Below, piece after piece: positions 9,541 through 18,538 of a DNA stretch of 64,000 nucleotides. Origin of the DNA: Chondrus crispus (lineage: Eukaryota; Rhodophyta; Florideophyceae; Gigartinales; Gigartinaceae); the NCBI RefSeq assembly GCF_000350225.1, contig NW_005179184.1, positions 44,536 through 108,535 on the forward strand. The letters are read 5' to 3'. Made by a program: the position numbers and the translations under genes. The notes under the pieces are model-generated. The model searched no databases. It saw only the letters and a list, made by a program, of their open reading frames with translations, and was not told the origin of the DNA. Positions within the stretch are counted from its first letter, which is position 1, and each line of letters opens with the position of its first letter.

Positions 9541-9673
9541 TGGCGCAGCGGGTTTTTTTGTTTGCAATTGTGATTTTCCTCCTCCCGATTTTTACTCCGG
9601 CTGTTAAAGAACGTAGTCGTGCTCCTCACGCTCCCGTTGAGCTTTTGCCCTTGCCCCATTTTGCATTTTCATT

Positions 9674-10371
9674 ATGCCCAAGATGTCGCTGACCGATAAG
9701 GCCGTCATGGCGACGCTGGCTGTATCTGGCGTGGGCGTCGCGATGAGCGCTGCCGTCGTGCGTCTGCGCGAAGCGCGCGACTGTACGTACCGCATGCTGC
9801 GTTTCTCGGAGGCGTTTGCCCGCGCACCTGTCTGACGAGAGTTTCGCTCCTGCGTTGGTGCGTGCTTTCTGTGAGTAGGGGAGGCAACGGAGGAGAAGGA
9901 GGAGTCGACCGTGTCCACCGCCACCTGCGATCAGCTGTGGGTCAAGGTGCGCCACCTGTTGGGGGGGAAGAGCGAGCTGCTCGATGCGTGGGCCGATCAC
10001 TACGTGGGCAGCAGGAACATACTGGAGAGTACGTAGCAAGTGGATGCGCGGGTGCGAGATGAGCGTGTGCAAGGCGCGTACTGACTCTGTGTTCGGTTTC
10101 GATCGATGCGGTGACGGTGTAGAGAGCTTCAGGATTTTCGGACAGATGTTTGTGGCACCGGTCGGTAAGTCGAGCGAGCTGATGCGATTTGCTTGTGCGC
10201 GTATCTGTTAGTGGGAGGAAAGCAGAGGGTGGTTTGTACTAACGGGTTTTCAACGTTTGCGCGGCGTTTTCCGGAATGATGTTGGGAGCAGCTTTGGTGG
10301 TCTTAGACGCTTTGTATGAACGGTATTTCGACGGGCAGATGCCGTGCCTCAAGGCTCTTGCGTTTCGGTAG
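9674..10371 (+). CDS. small four-exon gene, unknown protein with N-terminal membrane helix
   Basis: The model is join(9674..9782, 9879..10028, 10123..10164, 10292..10371), about 125 residues. Introns start GTACGT, GTACGT and GTAAGT; the third contains a perfect TACTAAC branch site. Phases are consistent at every junction: exon 1 ends GAC T and exon 2 supplies GG to make Trp. The product begins MPKMSLTDKAVMATLAVSGV with one hydrophobic helix (residues about 11-28). It continues with an acidic linker, a helical stretch (CDQLWVKVRHLLGGKSELL, WADHYVGSRNIL), FRIFGQMFVAPV and a hydrophobic helix LVVLDALYERYF. The last intron could instead end at 10288, adding one Ala. I do not recognise the family. 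It is the most intron-rich gene in the window, yet the protein is tiny. Each exon alone is too short to stand out. Confidence 0.55.
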
Positions 10372-10807
10372 GAAGGCAGATGCGTTCAATTGCGCGCAGG
10401 ATCAGCTCGTGTGGTGGAGAGGAACTGCACGCGATGGGTCCCGCAGCGTGAGGATCCTCTCCAACATATGTGTGTCTCCATCACACGACGTGTGCCGTGA
10501 TCTGGTCCAGGCCTCTTACGGTATGTTCGCAATGAGCACTCTATAAGAGGCCGTGTGATACTGAAGTCTAAAAGTTGTGTTGGTGCGCTTGTGGATTGAC
10601 CAGAGGTCTCTGGATGCCTGATAGGGATTGATGAGCAGGATGGTGATTCATCCTCTTGCGGACATTAATAAAACCCCTCTCAAAATTTCTACAGCCCGTT
10701 CAAAACTGTCCCGCTTCCTCTCCGCGCCACTGTCCCGGGTGAAGCATAGGCTGTCTTCGCACCCCCATTTTGAATCACCTTTCACTTCCCCGGTGCCCAT
10801 TTTCACC
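10372..10807. other. intergenic 436 bp, no gene seen
   Basis: The stretch contains the 3' end of the small four-exon gene and the leader of PEX2, which turns C/T-rich from about 10670. ATTAATAAAA at 10664-10673 could be a TATA-like element or a polyadenylation signal. The open frame of PEX2 extends upstream to 10628 but lacks a conserved sequence there. Confidence 0.35.
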
Positions 10808-11692
10808 ATGAGCACCGTACCGCCTCGCTACGCAGCCGTGCAGCGCGTAAGTCAACTGGATGCCCTTCGTCTCGACGACGAGCTACTCGGGCTCTTCCTG
10901 ACATCTCTGCGCGAATGTCTGCGCTTCTTCCCTCAGTCCACACTCGAGGCCTGTCTCCCCGAACTACAAACGCTCCTCCGCCTATTCTTCCATCTCAACA
11001 CGGTGATGGTCCAAAAAGCGTCTCCCGGTAACTCCATCCAAAACCTATGCTACCTGCCCCTAACCCCACTCCAACGGGCCGCCCACATGGCGCTCGACGT
11101 TCTCCTCCCCTACGCCTTCACCTCGCTCCGCAGGCACCTCTCCATCTCCGGATGGTCCCGCCGTGGGGGCCATCGTCGCATCGTGTGGCGCGCCCTTAAC
11201 TACATCGAAGCTGCCACGCGCTTCGCGACGGTAGTCAACCTCGCCCTCTTCTTTCGCTATGGCGTCTTCCGTTCCCTCGCAGATCGCGTCGTGGGAGCCC
11301 GCCTTTCCTACTACAAGCGGACCGTCGCGCGGGCGCCGGCGTTCGAGTTTGTCAACGCGCAGCTGGTATGGGAGGGCGTCGCCGAGCTCGCTCTCCTACT
11401 GTCGCCGCTGCTTTCACGATCAGGGTGGCTGGGACGGTCCCGAGTGGGGCGGCGCCTGCTCACGGGGCTGGGTGGGGTGGAGCGCGTGGGTGTCGCGAGC
11501 GGAGAAGGGCTGGGCGTGGACAAATGCGGCGCGTGCGGAACCGGTGACATCACAATGAAGCATCAAGCGAGACCGTGCGCGCACGTATTTTGCTATGCGT
11601 GCGTGGCGACGGAGCTCGAGCGGGACCCGGGAATGCGGTGCAGGGTTTGCGGCGCGGGGGTGCATGAAATTGAACGCGTGAAGTTTGCCTGA
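10808..11692 (+). CDS. PEX2: peroxin-2, RING-type E3 ligase of the peroxisomal import machinery
   Basis: This 294-residue protein has the Pex2/Pex12 N-terminal helical region, starting with the characteristic VSQLDALRLDDELLGLF, and several membrane-embedded helices. The C-terminal RING spans residues about 240-285: CGACGTGDITMKHQARP, then CAHVFCYAC and CRVCGAG, giving the C-x2-C, C-x-H-x2-C-x2-C, C-x2-C ligands. PEX2 works with PEX10 and PEX12 to mono-ubiquitinate the cargo receptor PEX5 for recycling. PEX12 is less likely because PEX12 RINGs lack several zinc ligands, while all are present here. The ATG at 10808 (CACCATGAG) is chosen because the PEX2 homology starts right after it. The coding strand shifts from C/T-rich at the start to G-rich at the end. 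Confidence 0.88.
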   Translation: MSTVPPRYAAVQRVSQLDALRLDDELLGLFLTSLRECLRFFPQSTLEACLPELQTLLRLFFHLNTVMVQKASPGNSIQNLCYLPLTPLQRAAHMALDVLLPYAFTSLRRHLSISGWSRRGGHRRIVWRALNYIEAATRFATVVNLALFFRYGVFRSLADRVVGARLSYYKRTVARAPAFEFVNAQLVWEGVAELALLLSPLLSRSGWLGRSRVGRRLLTGLGGVERVGVASGEGLGVDKCGACGTGDITMKHQARPCAHVFCYACVATELERDPGMRCRVCGAGVHEIERVKFA

Positions 11693-11971
11693 GGGTGATT
11701 CAACGTCCGGGAGGTGGAGGTGATGACTGCGCGAAGTCCAGGCGTGCCAGTGCCAATTGGTCTGCCTATGCTGTGGACCGCAGAACATTTTAGGATGAAA
11801 TATTTCCTCCCATATTCGAATCGGTCCGTGGCCCTCGTCACCAACAAACAACAACAATTCCCGAGGAACCATGATGCGCCTACCCGCGCTGCTTCTCCAT
11901 TCACAACCTTCGCCCCTATAAGCCCACCTTCCTTTCGCGTGGAACGCTAACGCATTGCACCGCAGTTCGCC

Positions 11972-13789
11972 ATGGACTGGAGTTGGCTGTTATGGCAGGT
12001 CGTCTTTGCCTTTCTACTTAGCTTCTTCGCGACACGCCGGTCTCGCTCGGCCATGCAGCGCTACGCTAATGACCTCCGTCGCGCCGCCCAAGAGCTCTCC
12101 GTCCAGTCACAGCAGCTCACCGTCGTGGAGGAGGCCGCTAAGGAATCTACCAAACAATCCACCCGTCGCACGAAGGAACTGCAAACACTTCGGGACAACG
12201 TTGCCTCCCTCTCTGCCACCGTCGACTCCCTTACCGATGAGCGGGACGCGGCGCGCGAGAAGATGGCTTTTCTACGCGTCCGACTGGATGACCTGTCCAC
12301 CAAGCTCGCGAGATCCGACGCAAGGAGGGATATACTTGAAAAGGAGATCGCCGCAGCGCGCTTGGTGAAACTTGAGTTGCTGAGCAAATTGCGCATCGAC
12401 GAAACCGAGCGCTTGTCTGCTCTCAACAGTTTACGACACCCGGCGGCCACGAGAGCGTCGCTCGTGCTACAGGGCTCGCCCGGGCCTCACAGCATTAGCA
12501 GCGAAACCGCCCTCAGTCCGATGGCTGTGGCCAAGAGCCCCAGCGAAAGCATGCTTCTCGCCTTGCATCCCGACTTAGACATCTCCGATGATGACGAAGA
12601 CGAGTTTAATTTCAGGCAGGCCGAGCGCACCGGTAGAGAACTCGAGGCAAACATGGTGCGAAAGTTTCCGATGGCTGATCGACTCAGGCCCGACGGGTCA
12701 ACTGTAGGGGTCCGACGCAAGTTAGATTTGCCTGATGTCAAATTGGGGAAGCCTGCTCTTACGGTAGAAGTTGACGGTACAGAGGGAATCGAGGATGGCA
12801 GTTCGAGCACCAAAGGAAAATCAAGTTATGAGAACAACGCTGCAGTCAACAGAGACAGCGAGCTGCCTCAGGTGTCTTCAGATGACCATCTTGATAATTC
12901 TTTAATGAAAGACGACAGCACTTTGCAAGCAAAGAAGGCGGACGTCGACTCCTCTATGGACTCCAATGTTTGGGCAGTTCCGAACAGCGTGGATTTGTAC
13001 AGCGTACAAGAGCCTGTACCTCTTGTTGAACGACGGACGCCTCCTGAAGTCTATCATGCGAGGTCGGAACCTGGTTCTGCGGCGAATGGTCGTGACGACA
13101 TGAAAGAGAGATCCTCAGAACGCGAGATGTTTAATGCGGGTAGTTCCGTCGAAGAGAGGTCACCAGTGGGTGCGTATCATGCGAAACGAACCGTCCTATC
13201 TGGGCAATCCCTTGTTGACGATGTTCCCCCAGCCAGCGCAATAGACCCGACCATTGATGAGAATATGCAGCAATTGGGATGTAACAGAAGCCCTACCGAA
13301 GTCGCGCACTTTCCATTATCGGCGAAGGGCGCAGCAAATGAGCTTCCCGACGAAATTGTTGAACCGAAGAACATAGGAGAGTCGAGCACTGGTCTGGAAG
13401 TCGGTCTGGAGTTTTCGGAGACAGTCCCTCTTTCCATTTCCGCGCCGCCCTCAGCTGTGTTTACTGAGTTTGATGAGGTATCGGCTCCCACCAACGCTAT
13501 CGACCACCGAGAACAGGGACAGAATCGTGAAACATCTTTAGACCTCGATTCTCAACGCCGGCGCTGTTCCCGTGATTTAGACAGAGAGATGCTGTCCTTA
13601 AATCGAGCGCCATGGATTGATACCTTAAATCCTAAGCTACAGAACAGTGACGAAGGGATGTCAATTGCGTCCATACTTCAACCGGCGATTACTCAGACAT
13701 CATCATGTATTGTTCCAGTGAGCACGAGAACTCGCTCAGGGACGTTGTTTGATAGTACAGTACCCTCAGACACTCAAGGGAGTGGTTAG
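11972..13789 (+). CDS. unknown membrane-anchored coiled-coil protein
   Basis: This 605-residue protein has one N-terminal hydrophobic segment (residues about 2-20, MDWSWLLWQVVFAFLLSFFA), followed by Arg-rich residues that would stay in the cytosol. A long heptad-patterned coiled coil occupies residues about 25-155 (LRRAAQELSVQSQQLTVVEE... RRDILEKEIAAARLVKLELL). The remaining 430 residues are acidic, Ser/Pro-rich and look disordered, with one Glu/Asp cluster (ISDDDEDEFN). There is no catalytic motif and I recognise no family. The shape suggests a tail- or signal-anchored scaffold or tether on an organelle membrane. TATAAG at 11918-11923, about 50 nt before the ATG, may be a promoter element. 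The next gene converges on it 109 bp away. Confidence 0.7.
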   Translation: MDWSWLLWQVVFAFLLSFFATRRSRSAMQRYANDLRRAAQELSVQSQQLTVVEEAAKESTKQSTRRTKELQTLRDNVASLSATVDSLTDERDAAREKMAFLRVRLDDLSTKLARSDARRDILEKEIAAARLVKLELLSKLRIDETERLSALNSLRHPAATRASLVLQGSPGPHSISSETALSPMAVAKSPSESMLLALHPDLDISDDDEDEFNFRQAERTGRELEANMVRKFPMADRLRPDGSTVGVRRKLDLPDVKLGKPALTVEVDGTEGIEDGSSSTKGKSSYENNAAVNRDSELPQVSSDDHLDNSLMKDDSTLQAKKADVDSSMDSNVWAVPNSVDLYSVQEPVPLVERRTPPEVYHARSEPGSAANGRDDMKERSSEREMFNAGSSVEERSPVGAYHAKRTVLSGQSLVDDVPPASAIDPTIDENMQQLGCNRSPTEVAHFPLSAKGAANELPDEIVEPKNIGESSTGLEVGLEFSETVPLSISAPPSAVFTEFDEVSAPTNAIDHREQGQNRETSLDLDSQRRRCSRDLDREMLSLNRAPWIDTLNPKLQNSDEGMSIASILQPAITQTSSCIVPVSTRTRSGTLFDSTVPSDTQGSG

Positions 13790-13898
13790 AGCACTGCACT
13801 GATTCGTAGTTATAGAGTACAAGCTTTAGTTGCCTATACCCAGAGTTATTTTCCTTCATTGTACAATAAGCAATAATTACAACCCGCGCACTCGCGGA

Positions 13899-14656
13899 CT
13901 AACTGTGTATTCGTTTCGACAATATTTCATATCCCACTCCATCGTAATCGTGTTGACTGGGGGAACTAGCATCAATTTGATATCTGTCGTGAAAAAAGGA
14001 TTCATATTCTCTCTTGCGTACGGTTAGCAAATTTTGCCTTCGGATATAAGAGTGTCTTCTGCTGCATTCAGCATTAGTACTGCCTTAACTTACTTCAATT
14101 TGTCACGGTATAATCTCACTGCAGGGCTGTTATTGTTGAACACGGTCAACATAATGGACTCAATGAACAGCTTTCGATTAAGATCCTCAGCATACCTCAT
14201 CAGCGCAAATCCAAGCCGGTTCCCTCGGGCTTCCTCCGCCACGCCAAGTTCATAAACGTACATGATTGGCTCACCCTCTTCCAGGTCCCACCTAAAACTG
14301 AGAAACGCCATGTGTTCACCAAACATTTCATGCGATGCGATTAGAAAACGTTGCTGTGGATGCCGCAAATCCCTTTGTTTCTCAGCTTCGTCCCACTCCA
14401 TGATTGACTTTTCGTAGTATCCTTTCAATTCTGCGACAGATTTCAGCATCCACTCACGTTCTGTATTGGACAGCGATGGTCCAGATTTCCATCGCAGGCG
14501 AATTTCACTGAGGCGAGAATATGGGAGTTCCATCGTCATGTGTAGTTCTGCGAAAGGGTCCTCCATAGCATTTGCATTGGCAATGGTTTCCTTCGCAGAT
14601 ACATTTCTTCTCGTCCTTTGCCTGGGTCTTGCGACCATTGATCGTAAGGCTTCCAT
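13899..14656 (-). CDS. NAA40: N-alpha-acetyltransferase 40 (NatD), two exons
   Basis: The coding sequence is complement(join(13899..13983, 14094..14656)), 215 residues. NatD acetylates the N-terminus of histones H4 and H2A. The GNAT core shows MAFLSFRWDLEEGEPIMYVY, the acetyl-CoA loop YELGVAEEARGNRLGFALM, and LTVFNNNSPAVRLYRDKLK. Exon 1 alone runs into a TAA directly after DKLK. The intron 13984-14093 starts GTAAGT, contains a GCTAAC branch site and ends TTCACGACAG. Splicing adds YQIDASSPSQHDYDGVGYEI and then LSKRIHS, the conserved NAA40 C-terminus (IDxSSPS... YEILSK). The ATG at 14656 gives a basic N-terminus, followed by a second Met at residue 31 that could also start translation. The gene is convergent with the coiled-coil gene. 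Confidence 0.88.
13984..14093 (-). other. intron of NAA40
   Basis: This 110-nt minus-strand intron has donor GTAAGT, branch GCTAAC and acceptor GACAG. Excision restores the conserved C-terminal YEILSK block of NAA40. Confidence 0.9.
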
Positions 14657-14935
14657 GTTGTTAACACATGCAGTTGTCCAAGTTTGCCGCAGCTAACTTG
14701 TCTGGATTTGGATGAGGAGTTTTCTTGGTCATGCCATGCACGGGAGTGGGCTTGTCGGGCTCATTCATACGAACGTCGCTATTGTCGAAATTTAGTGGCG
14801 AGAAACAATGCAAAAATTATGCGTGCAGACCAGTTTCTCTGACCTTCTTGCTGGGCTTTTCTTGAGAGACTCAAATGTGTCGACCACTCTCGTCCCAAAG
14901 TTGTACTTTCACATTTCCTCCATCATTATTAGCAT

Positions 14936-16046
14936 TCAGCTGTAGCCAGCGCCTTCCAGTTGAGCTTGCTGTAGCTTCCCTAGGATGTAGTCATGGGCCT
15001 TGATGGTTTCATACTTTGGCTCCTCCCCAGGAGCGACAAAGTTTGGATGCACTTCAATAAGATGTTCTTTGTCCGGATCAATGAAACAGGCAATCGAATA
15101 GCGCTCGGATGAAGCCTCATCGGCGCTTGAAACTACCACTCGATGCGCGGTCGCACGCCAGACATCGTTAGTCCAACGCGCTAGGAGCGCCCCAGTATTG
15201 ATAATGGCCGTCGTGCCCTTGGGCACAGGGACGTCAAGCCATCCGCCAGCCTCGTTGTGTATGATTCCTCCGACTTCTCCGCCCTCTACTGCCTTCACCT
15301 GGAGACCAGCTTCATTATTGAATAGAATTGTGAATAATCCGAAATCTGTGTGTTCTCCAACGCGCAACGGAGCGGACAAATTCTCTCCTGTGCTCTTCCC
15401 TGATTCGAAGTCGCAAGGTGGATAATAGTTCAGTCTGATGACGCAACTATTAAAAGCTTGCAGAGACCTGAGAAAAAAATCGTGCGGTAGGTCTAGAGCG
15501 GCAGCGCATGCTATGGAGAAATTGCGCGCTGCTCTTTCCACTCTTGTCCAGAGACTGCGGAAGCCTTGTTCAAACTGGGGAGGACAAGCGGAAAAGTCGT
15601 GAGCGAAACAACGAGTGTTTCGAACATTGTACGCCTACCAGAAATCAAATAGGAAACGCCGCAATGTTAGACTTCTCGATCACTTACGTCGCATAGTACG
15701 TAGCATGCAAGTAGCAACTCACTTCTTTCAAGTCAGGCGGGCGCTTCCTATTCAAACTTTCATGGCCCAACCCAATGAAGCCAATATTGGTTTCCGGGGT
15801 GAGCTGTACAAACTTTGTCCTCTTGTGTTCATTGGGAAGCGAGAACAAGGCTGCTGCCATGTCATAGTATAGCTGCAACTCTTGGCTACTCACTCCGATG
15901 TTCTCCAGAAAGAGAAATCCATGCACGCGAAAAGCACTATTTATCTCTTGAGCGCATTTTCGCTGCTCGACCGTCGGAGCCTCACCGCAAATGGCCCCCT
16001 TATCCTGCATAAACGGACTGAAGTCTATGGTTGGGATGTCTGCCAT
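14936..16046 (-). CDS. 2-oxoglutarate/Fe(II)-dependent dioxygenase, isopenicillin-N-synthase-like, two exons
   Basis: The model is complement(join(14936..15574, 15723..16046)), 320 residues. The N-terminal DIOX_N domain begins MADIPTIDFSPF and includes AFRVHGFLFLENIGV. The catalytic double-stranded beta helix has iron ligands in HTDFGLF and in AHRVVV, and the 2-oxoglutarate-binding Arg in ERYSIACFIDPD. Intron 15575-15722 starts GTGAGT and ends CTCCCCAG, joining RPPDLKE to FEQGFRSLW in phase 0. The frame continues upstream to 16085 only with a non-ATG codon, so the ATG at 16046 is used, which puts the family's I-D-F motif at the very start. The substrate cannot be told; relatives act on gibberellins, flavonoids, pyrimidines or antibiotics. 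At 320 residues it is normal length. Confidence 0.85.
15575..15722 (-). other. intron of 2OG dioxygenase gene
   Basis: This 148-nt minus-strand intron has donor GTGAGT and acceptor CCCCAG in phase 0. Without splicing exon 1 ends shortly after PPDLKE. Confidence 0.85.
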
Positions 16047-16130
16047 GCTATCAAATGATTTTCTCAGCTCTTGGACGATGGCCACTCCGGTGGATGTCCG
16101 TCAGTATGAACGACAAAGAAGCTCGGGCCC

Positions 16131-16175
16131 GGAAGGCGGTGAAGGCGGTGAAGGCGGTGAAGGCGGTGGAGAGGG
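16131..16175 (+). repeat. short tandem repeat, 9-bp unit GGCGGTGAA
   Basis: Four to five near-perfect copies of GGCGGTGAA run head to tail just upstream of the dioxygenase start codon (on its template side). They lie in what should be its 5' leader. Confidence 0.85.
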
Positions 16176-16788
16176 AGGGGGGAAGTGAGGATGAGCCAGG
16201 CCTGCAGCTTCAAGCAGATTTTTCCAGAATGTTTCGGCACATTTTTTAATGCCTCAAAGGCTTGGCTTTGGAGCCCAGGGACACGCTAACGCGTCAAGGA
16301 AAGGTGAGGCGTTCGACCAGTTTTTAAGCAGCCTATAAGATACTGTGTCGGTCAATACAAGTATACCGACAGCGTTGATAAGATAGCATGGTTTGCCGCG
16401 GGGGGTTGGGAACGAGACAGCTGCTGGCGCAATCCAGAAGAAGCCAGGCGCTCTAGAAAACTGAACTATTTAGCAAACAAAGGTTGCAGCTGCATATATC
16501 ATCCCTATTACGAAATGACATGACGCCAGCTCGCGAACGAACGACTATTTCAAAAACGAAGGCTTCCGTGTTTAGCGACTTTTCATAGGCGTGAGAAGGT
16601 CTTCACCTGACGTGGAGACCGCACCTGCTCCCAGTACCCGTATTTTCATAAATCGCATACGAGTTATAGTGCTCCACGCGTTAGAACGAGACCGAAAAGT
16701 GGAGGCAACTGGAAAAGGCGCGCAAGCAAAGATTGCCACTACAGCTAAACATGAGTCGGACACATCATGAAGCAGTAGTTACTTCCAT

Positions 16789-16797
16789 ATAAAAGGA
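16789..16797 (+). promoter_or_regulatory. TATA-box-like element
   Basis: TATAAAAGG lies 72 nt upstream of the ATG at 16869. Position and sequence fit a TATA box for that gene. Confidence 0.4.
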
Positions 16798-16868
16798 ATC
16801 TTCTTTCATTAGAACGGCAAGGTTTCCCACGCCAACTTTCGTCGCACATTTCAGGAAATCGCAAAGCA

Positions 16869-17714
16869 ATGCCCCAGGGTTCAGAGGAAGTGCTTGAAAT
16901 AATGGCCCAGCTAGTCATGGGCATAGGCAATGACAGCCCGACCTTGCCCGACCCGCATGAAGACAGCGAAGAGGACTCTTTCATCCCCGACATGATAAAC
17001 CCAAGGCGACTACAAAGCGTGATCGAAACGCCGCCCGAATCGCAGGGGATTTTCTACCGCAACATCTACACATGCCGTCTGGATATCCGGGTGAGCCTCG
17101 CGGAAGCGGGGATGACACAGCGCGGGTTCATCTACTTGCTTGGGGCGATGGGAGTAGTGAAGAGCCGTCAGCGGCTTATCCAGGGGTTTACGCGGCTGCG
17201 GAATGCGAACCGTCACACGCAGGTGTGCGGGGAGGTGCTGTCGTACCTGACGACTCACACGTGTGCCAAGACGCGGGAGCAGAGGCGCGGGGTGGTGTGC
17301 GCGGCGAGGATCCCTGACTCGTTCCCGGAGCTGACTGCGCTGATCTTCGTGCGGAGCGCGCGGCGCGTGACGGCGCAGCAGCTGGTGCGGCAGCCGTGGA
17401 TGGCCAGGGTGCACCTGTGCCGGGCGGGAAGGCAGAGGAACAAGGAGGCGTTCCAGAGCGAGTGGAAGAGGGTGAATAGGCTGCAGTGGATGGACGAGGA
17501 GGCGTTGCGGCGATGCGAAAATGTGTACGAGATGCTAATCAGAGATGAGATGAGATTGGTGGATGCGCAGGGGAGGAAAGTGGGGAGAGGGGAGTACACA
17601 ATGCAGGCGCTGGAGGAGTATATTGCGTTGGTGAGGCGCGCGGGGACGGACGCGGCTTCCCAGGTGGCGGGAAATGGGTTCGTGAGGGATGTGCTGAGGG
17701 TCAGTGCGGAATGA
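16869..17714 (+). CDS. unknown 281-residue protein
   Basis: The ATG at 16869 opens a single-exon frame. The first 50 residues are acidic (DPHEDSEEDSFIPD). The rest is Arg-rich and predicted helical, with pieces such as LAEAGMTQRGFIYLLGAMGV, SRQRLIQGFTRLRNANRH, RRVTAQQLVRQPWMARVHLC and ENVYEMLIRDEMRLVDAQG. It has no membrane segment, no zinc ligands in a regular pattern and no catalytic motif I know. Codon use is G-rich at the third position in the 3' half, as in neighbouring real genes. The TATA-like element upstream and the strong coding bias make it a likely real gene. The Arg-rich helical body could bind nucleic acid, but I cannot show that. Confidence 0.65.
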   Translation: MPQGSEEVLEIMAQLVMGIGNDSPTLPDPHEDSEEDSFIPDMINPRRLQSVIETPPESQGIFYRNIYTCRLDIRVSLAEAGMTQRGFIYLLGAMGVVKSRQRLIQGFTRLRNANRHTQVCGEVLSYLTTHTCAKTREQRRGVVCAARIPDSFPELTALIFVRSARRVTAQQLVRQPWMARVHLCRAGRQRNKEAFQSEWKRVNRLQWMDEEALRRCENVYEMLIRDEMRLVDAQGRKVGRGEYTMQALEEYIALVRRAGTDAASQVAGNGFVRDVLRVSAE

Positions 17715-18538
17715 GGGGGATGGGTTGAAGGTAGTAGAGCGTGAAGGCTGGGGATGCTGCCGCATTGTCCTGGCCCTAAATGAATGAAACGATAGAGGGA
17801 TCGAGGCATCAACATGTCAAGGGATCAGAGATTAAGGAAATTACAAGGATTCATGATGTAACGTTAGCTACACGTAGAGGATGATGCTACAGTATTGTAT
17901 ACAGTAACGGACATGTCTGGCTGACACAAAAACTCGGTGTACACGTTCAATTCTGACGAATGAGTGATATGACGAGGCCCGATGAGAATCTGGGATTGGA
18001 ATCTGGAATAAGATATGGGCGGAGGACCAGTCAGAAGGCGAATCTGTGCCGAAGAGTCATCACACGCGAGGTAATGTAAGCGAAGACAGGCTGTCGCGGC
18101 AGGTGATGCAATGCAGAATGAGCCACGTGTTGGGAATAATGGTAATGGTACTGATCGGAAAAGTTGTTCACGTTGACACAGACGGCCAACCACAAAGTCG
18201 TGATGGTAGACCAGAACGAGGAGACCCGCCAAGCAAATAATATGGATACTTTTGCAGGGACACCCATTGACGCACCGATGTAAGCACCGCAAAATATCTG
18301 CAGGCCGCCCCTTCCGATCTCGCAGCCCAGAAGCAACACCAGCAATCTTAACGATCCGTTTGCATACCGCTTTTGCTGGAGCCTGCCGTCATCATACGTC
18401 GATCCTTGTCGGTTAACTACCAACCCCCCCCTCCCCCACCCCCTACTGCTCACTCCCCTTGCACCACCTCTTTTCCCAAACTCACTCAAACTCACTCAAA
18501 CTCACTCAATCTCACCGTCACACTTATCAAACAACATC
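17715..18538. other. intergenic 824 bp with repeat-bearing metacaspase leader
   Basis: No gene is supported. Two minus-strand frames (17864-18495) have no start context or domain. The right end (18421-18538) is the strongly pyrimidine-rich leader of the metacaspase gene. It holds three copies of AACTCACTCA at 18479-18510. Confidence 0.4.

Larger units (their letters stand above)
16047..16868. other. divergent intergenic region, 822 bp
   Basis: This lies between the leftward dioxygenase and the rightward unknown gene. It contains the GGCGGTGAA microsatellite at about 16131-16175. TATAAAAGG at 16789-16797, 72 nt before the downstream ATG, is a good TATA-box candidate. No gene is seen. Confidence 0.4.

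Noticed and set aside
10368-10399. A fourth intron in the four-exon small gene (GTAGG...CGCAG, extending to a stop at 10451)
   Set aside because: It would be only 32 nt, much shorter than any other intron here; a TAG immediately follows the exon 4 frame.
17864-18495. Two overlapping minus-strand frames upstream of the metacaspase
   Set aside because: Mixed composition, no motif, and they overlap the pyrimidine-rich leader of a real gene.
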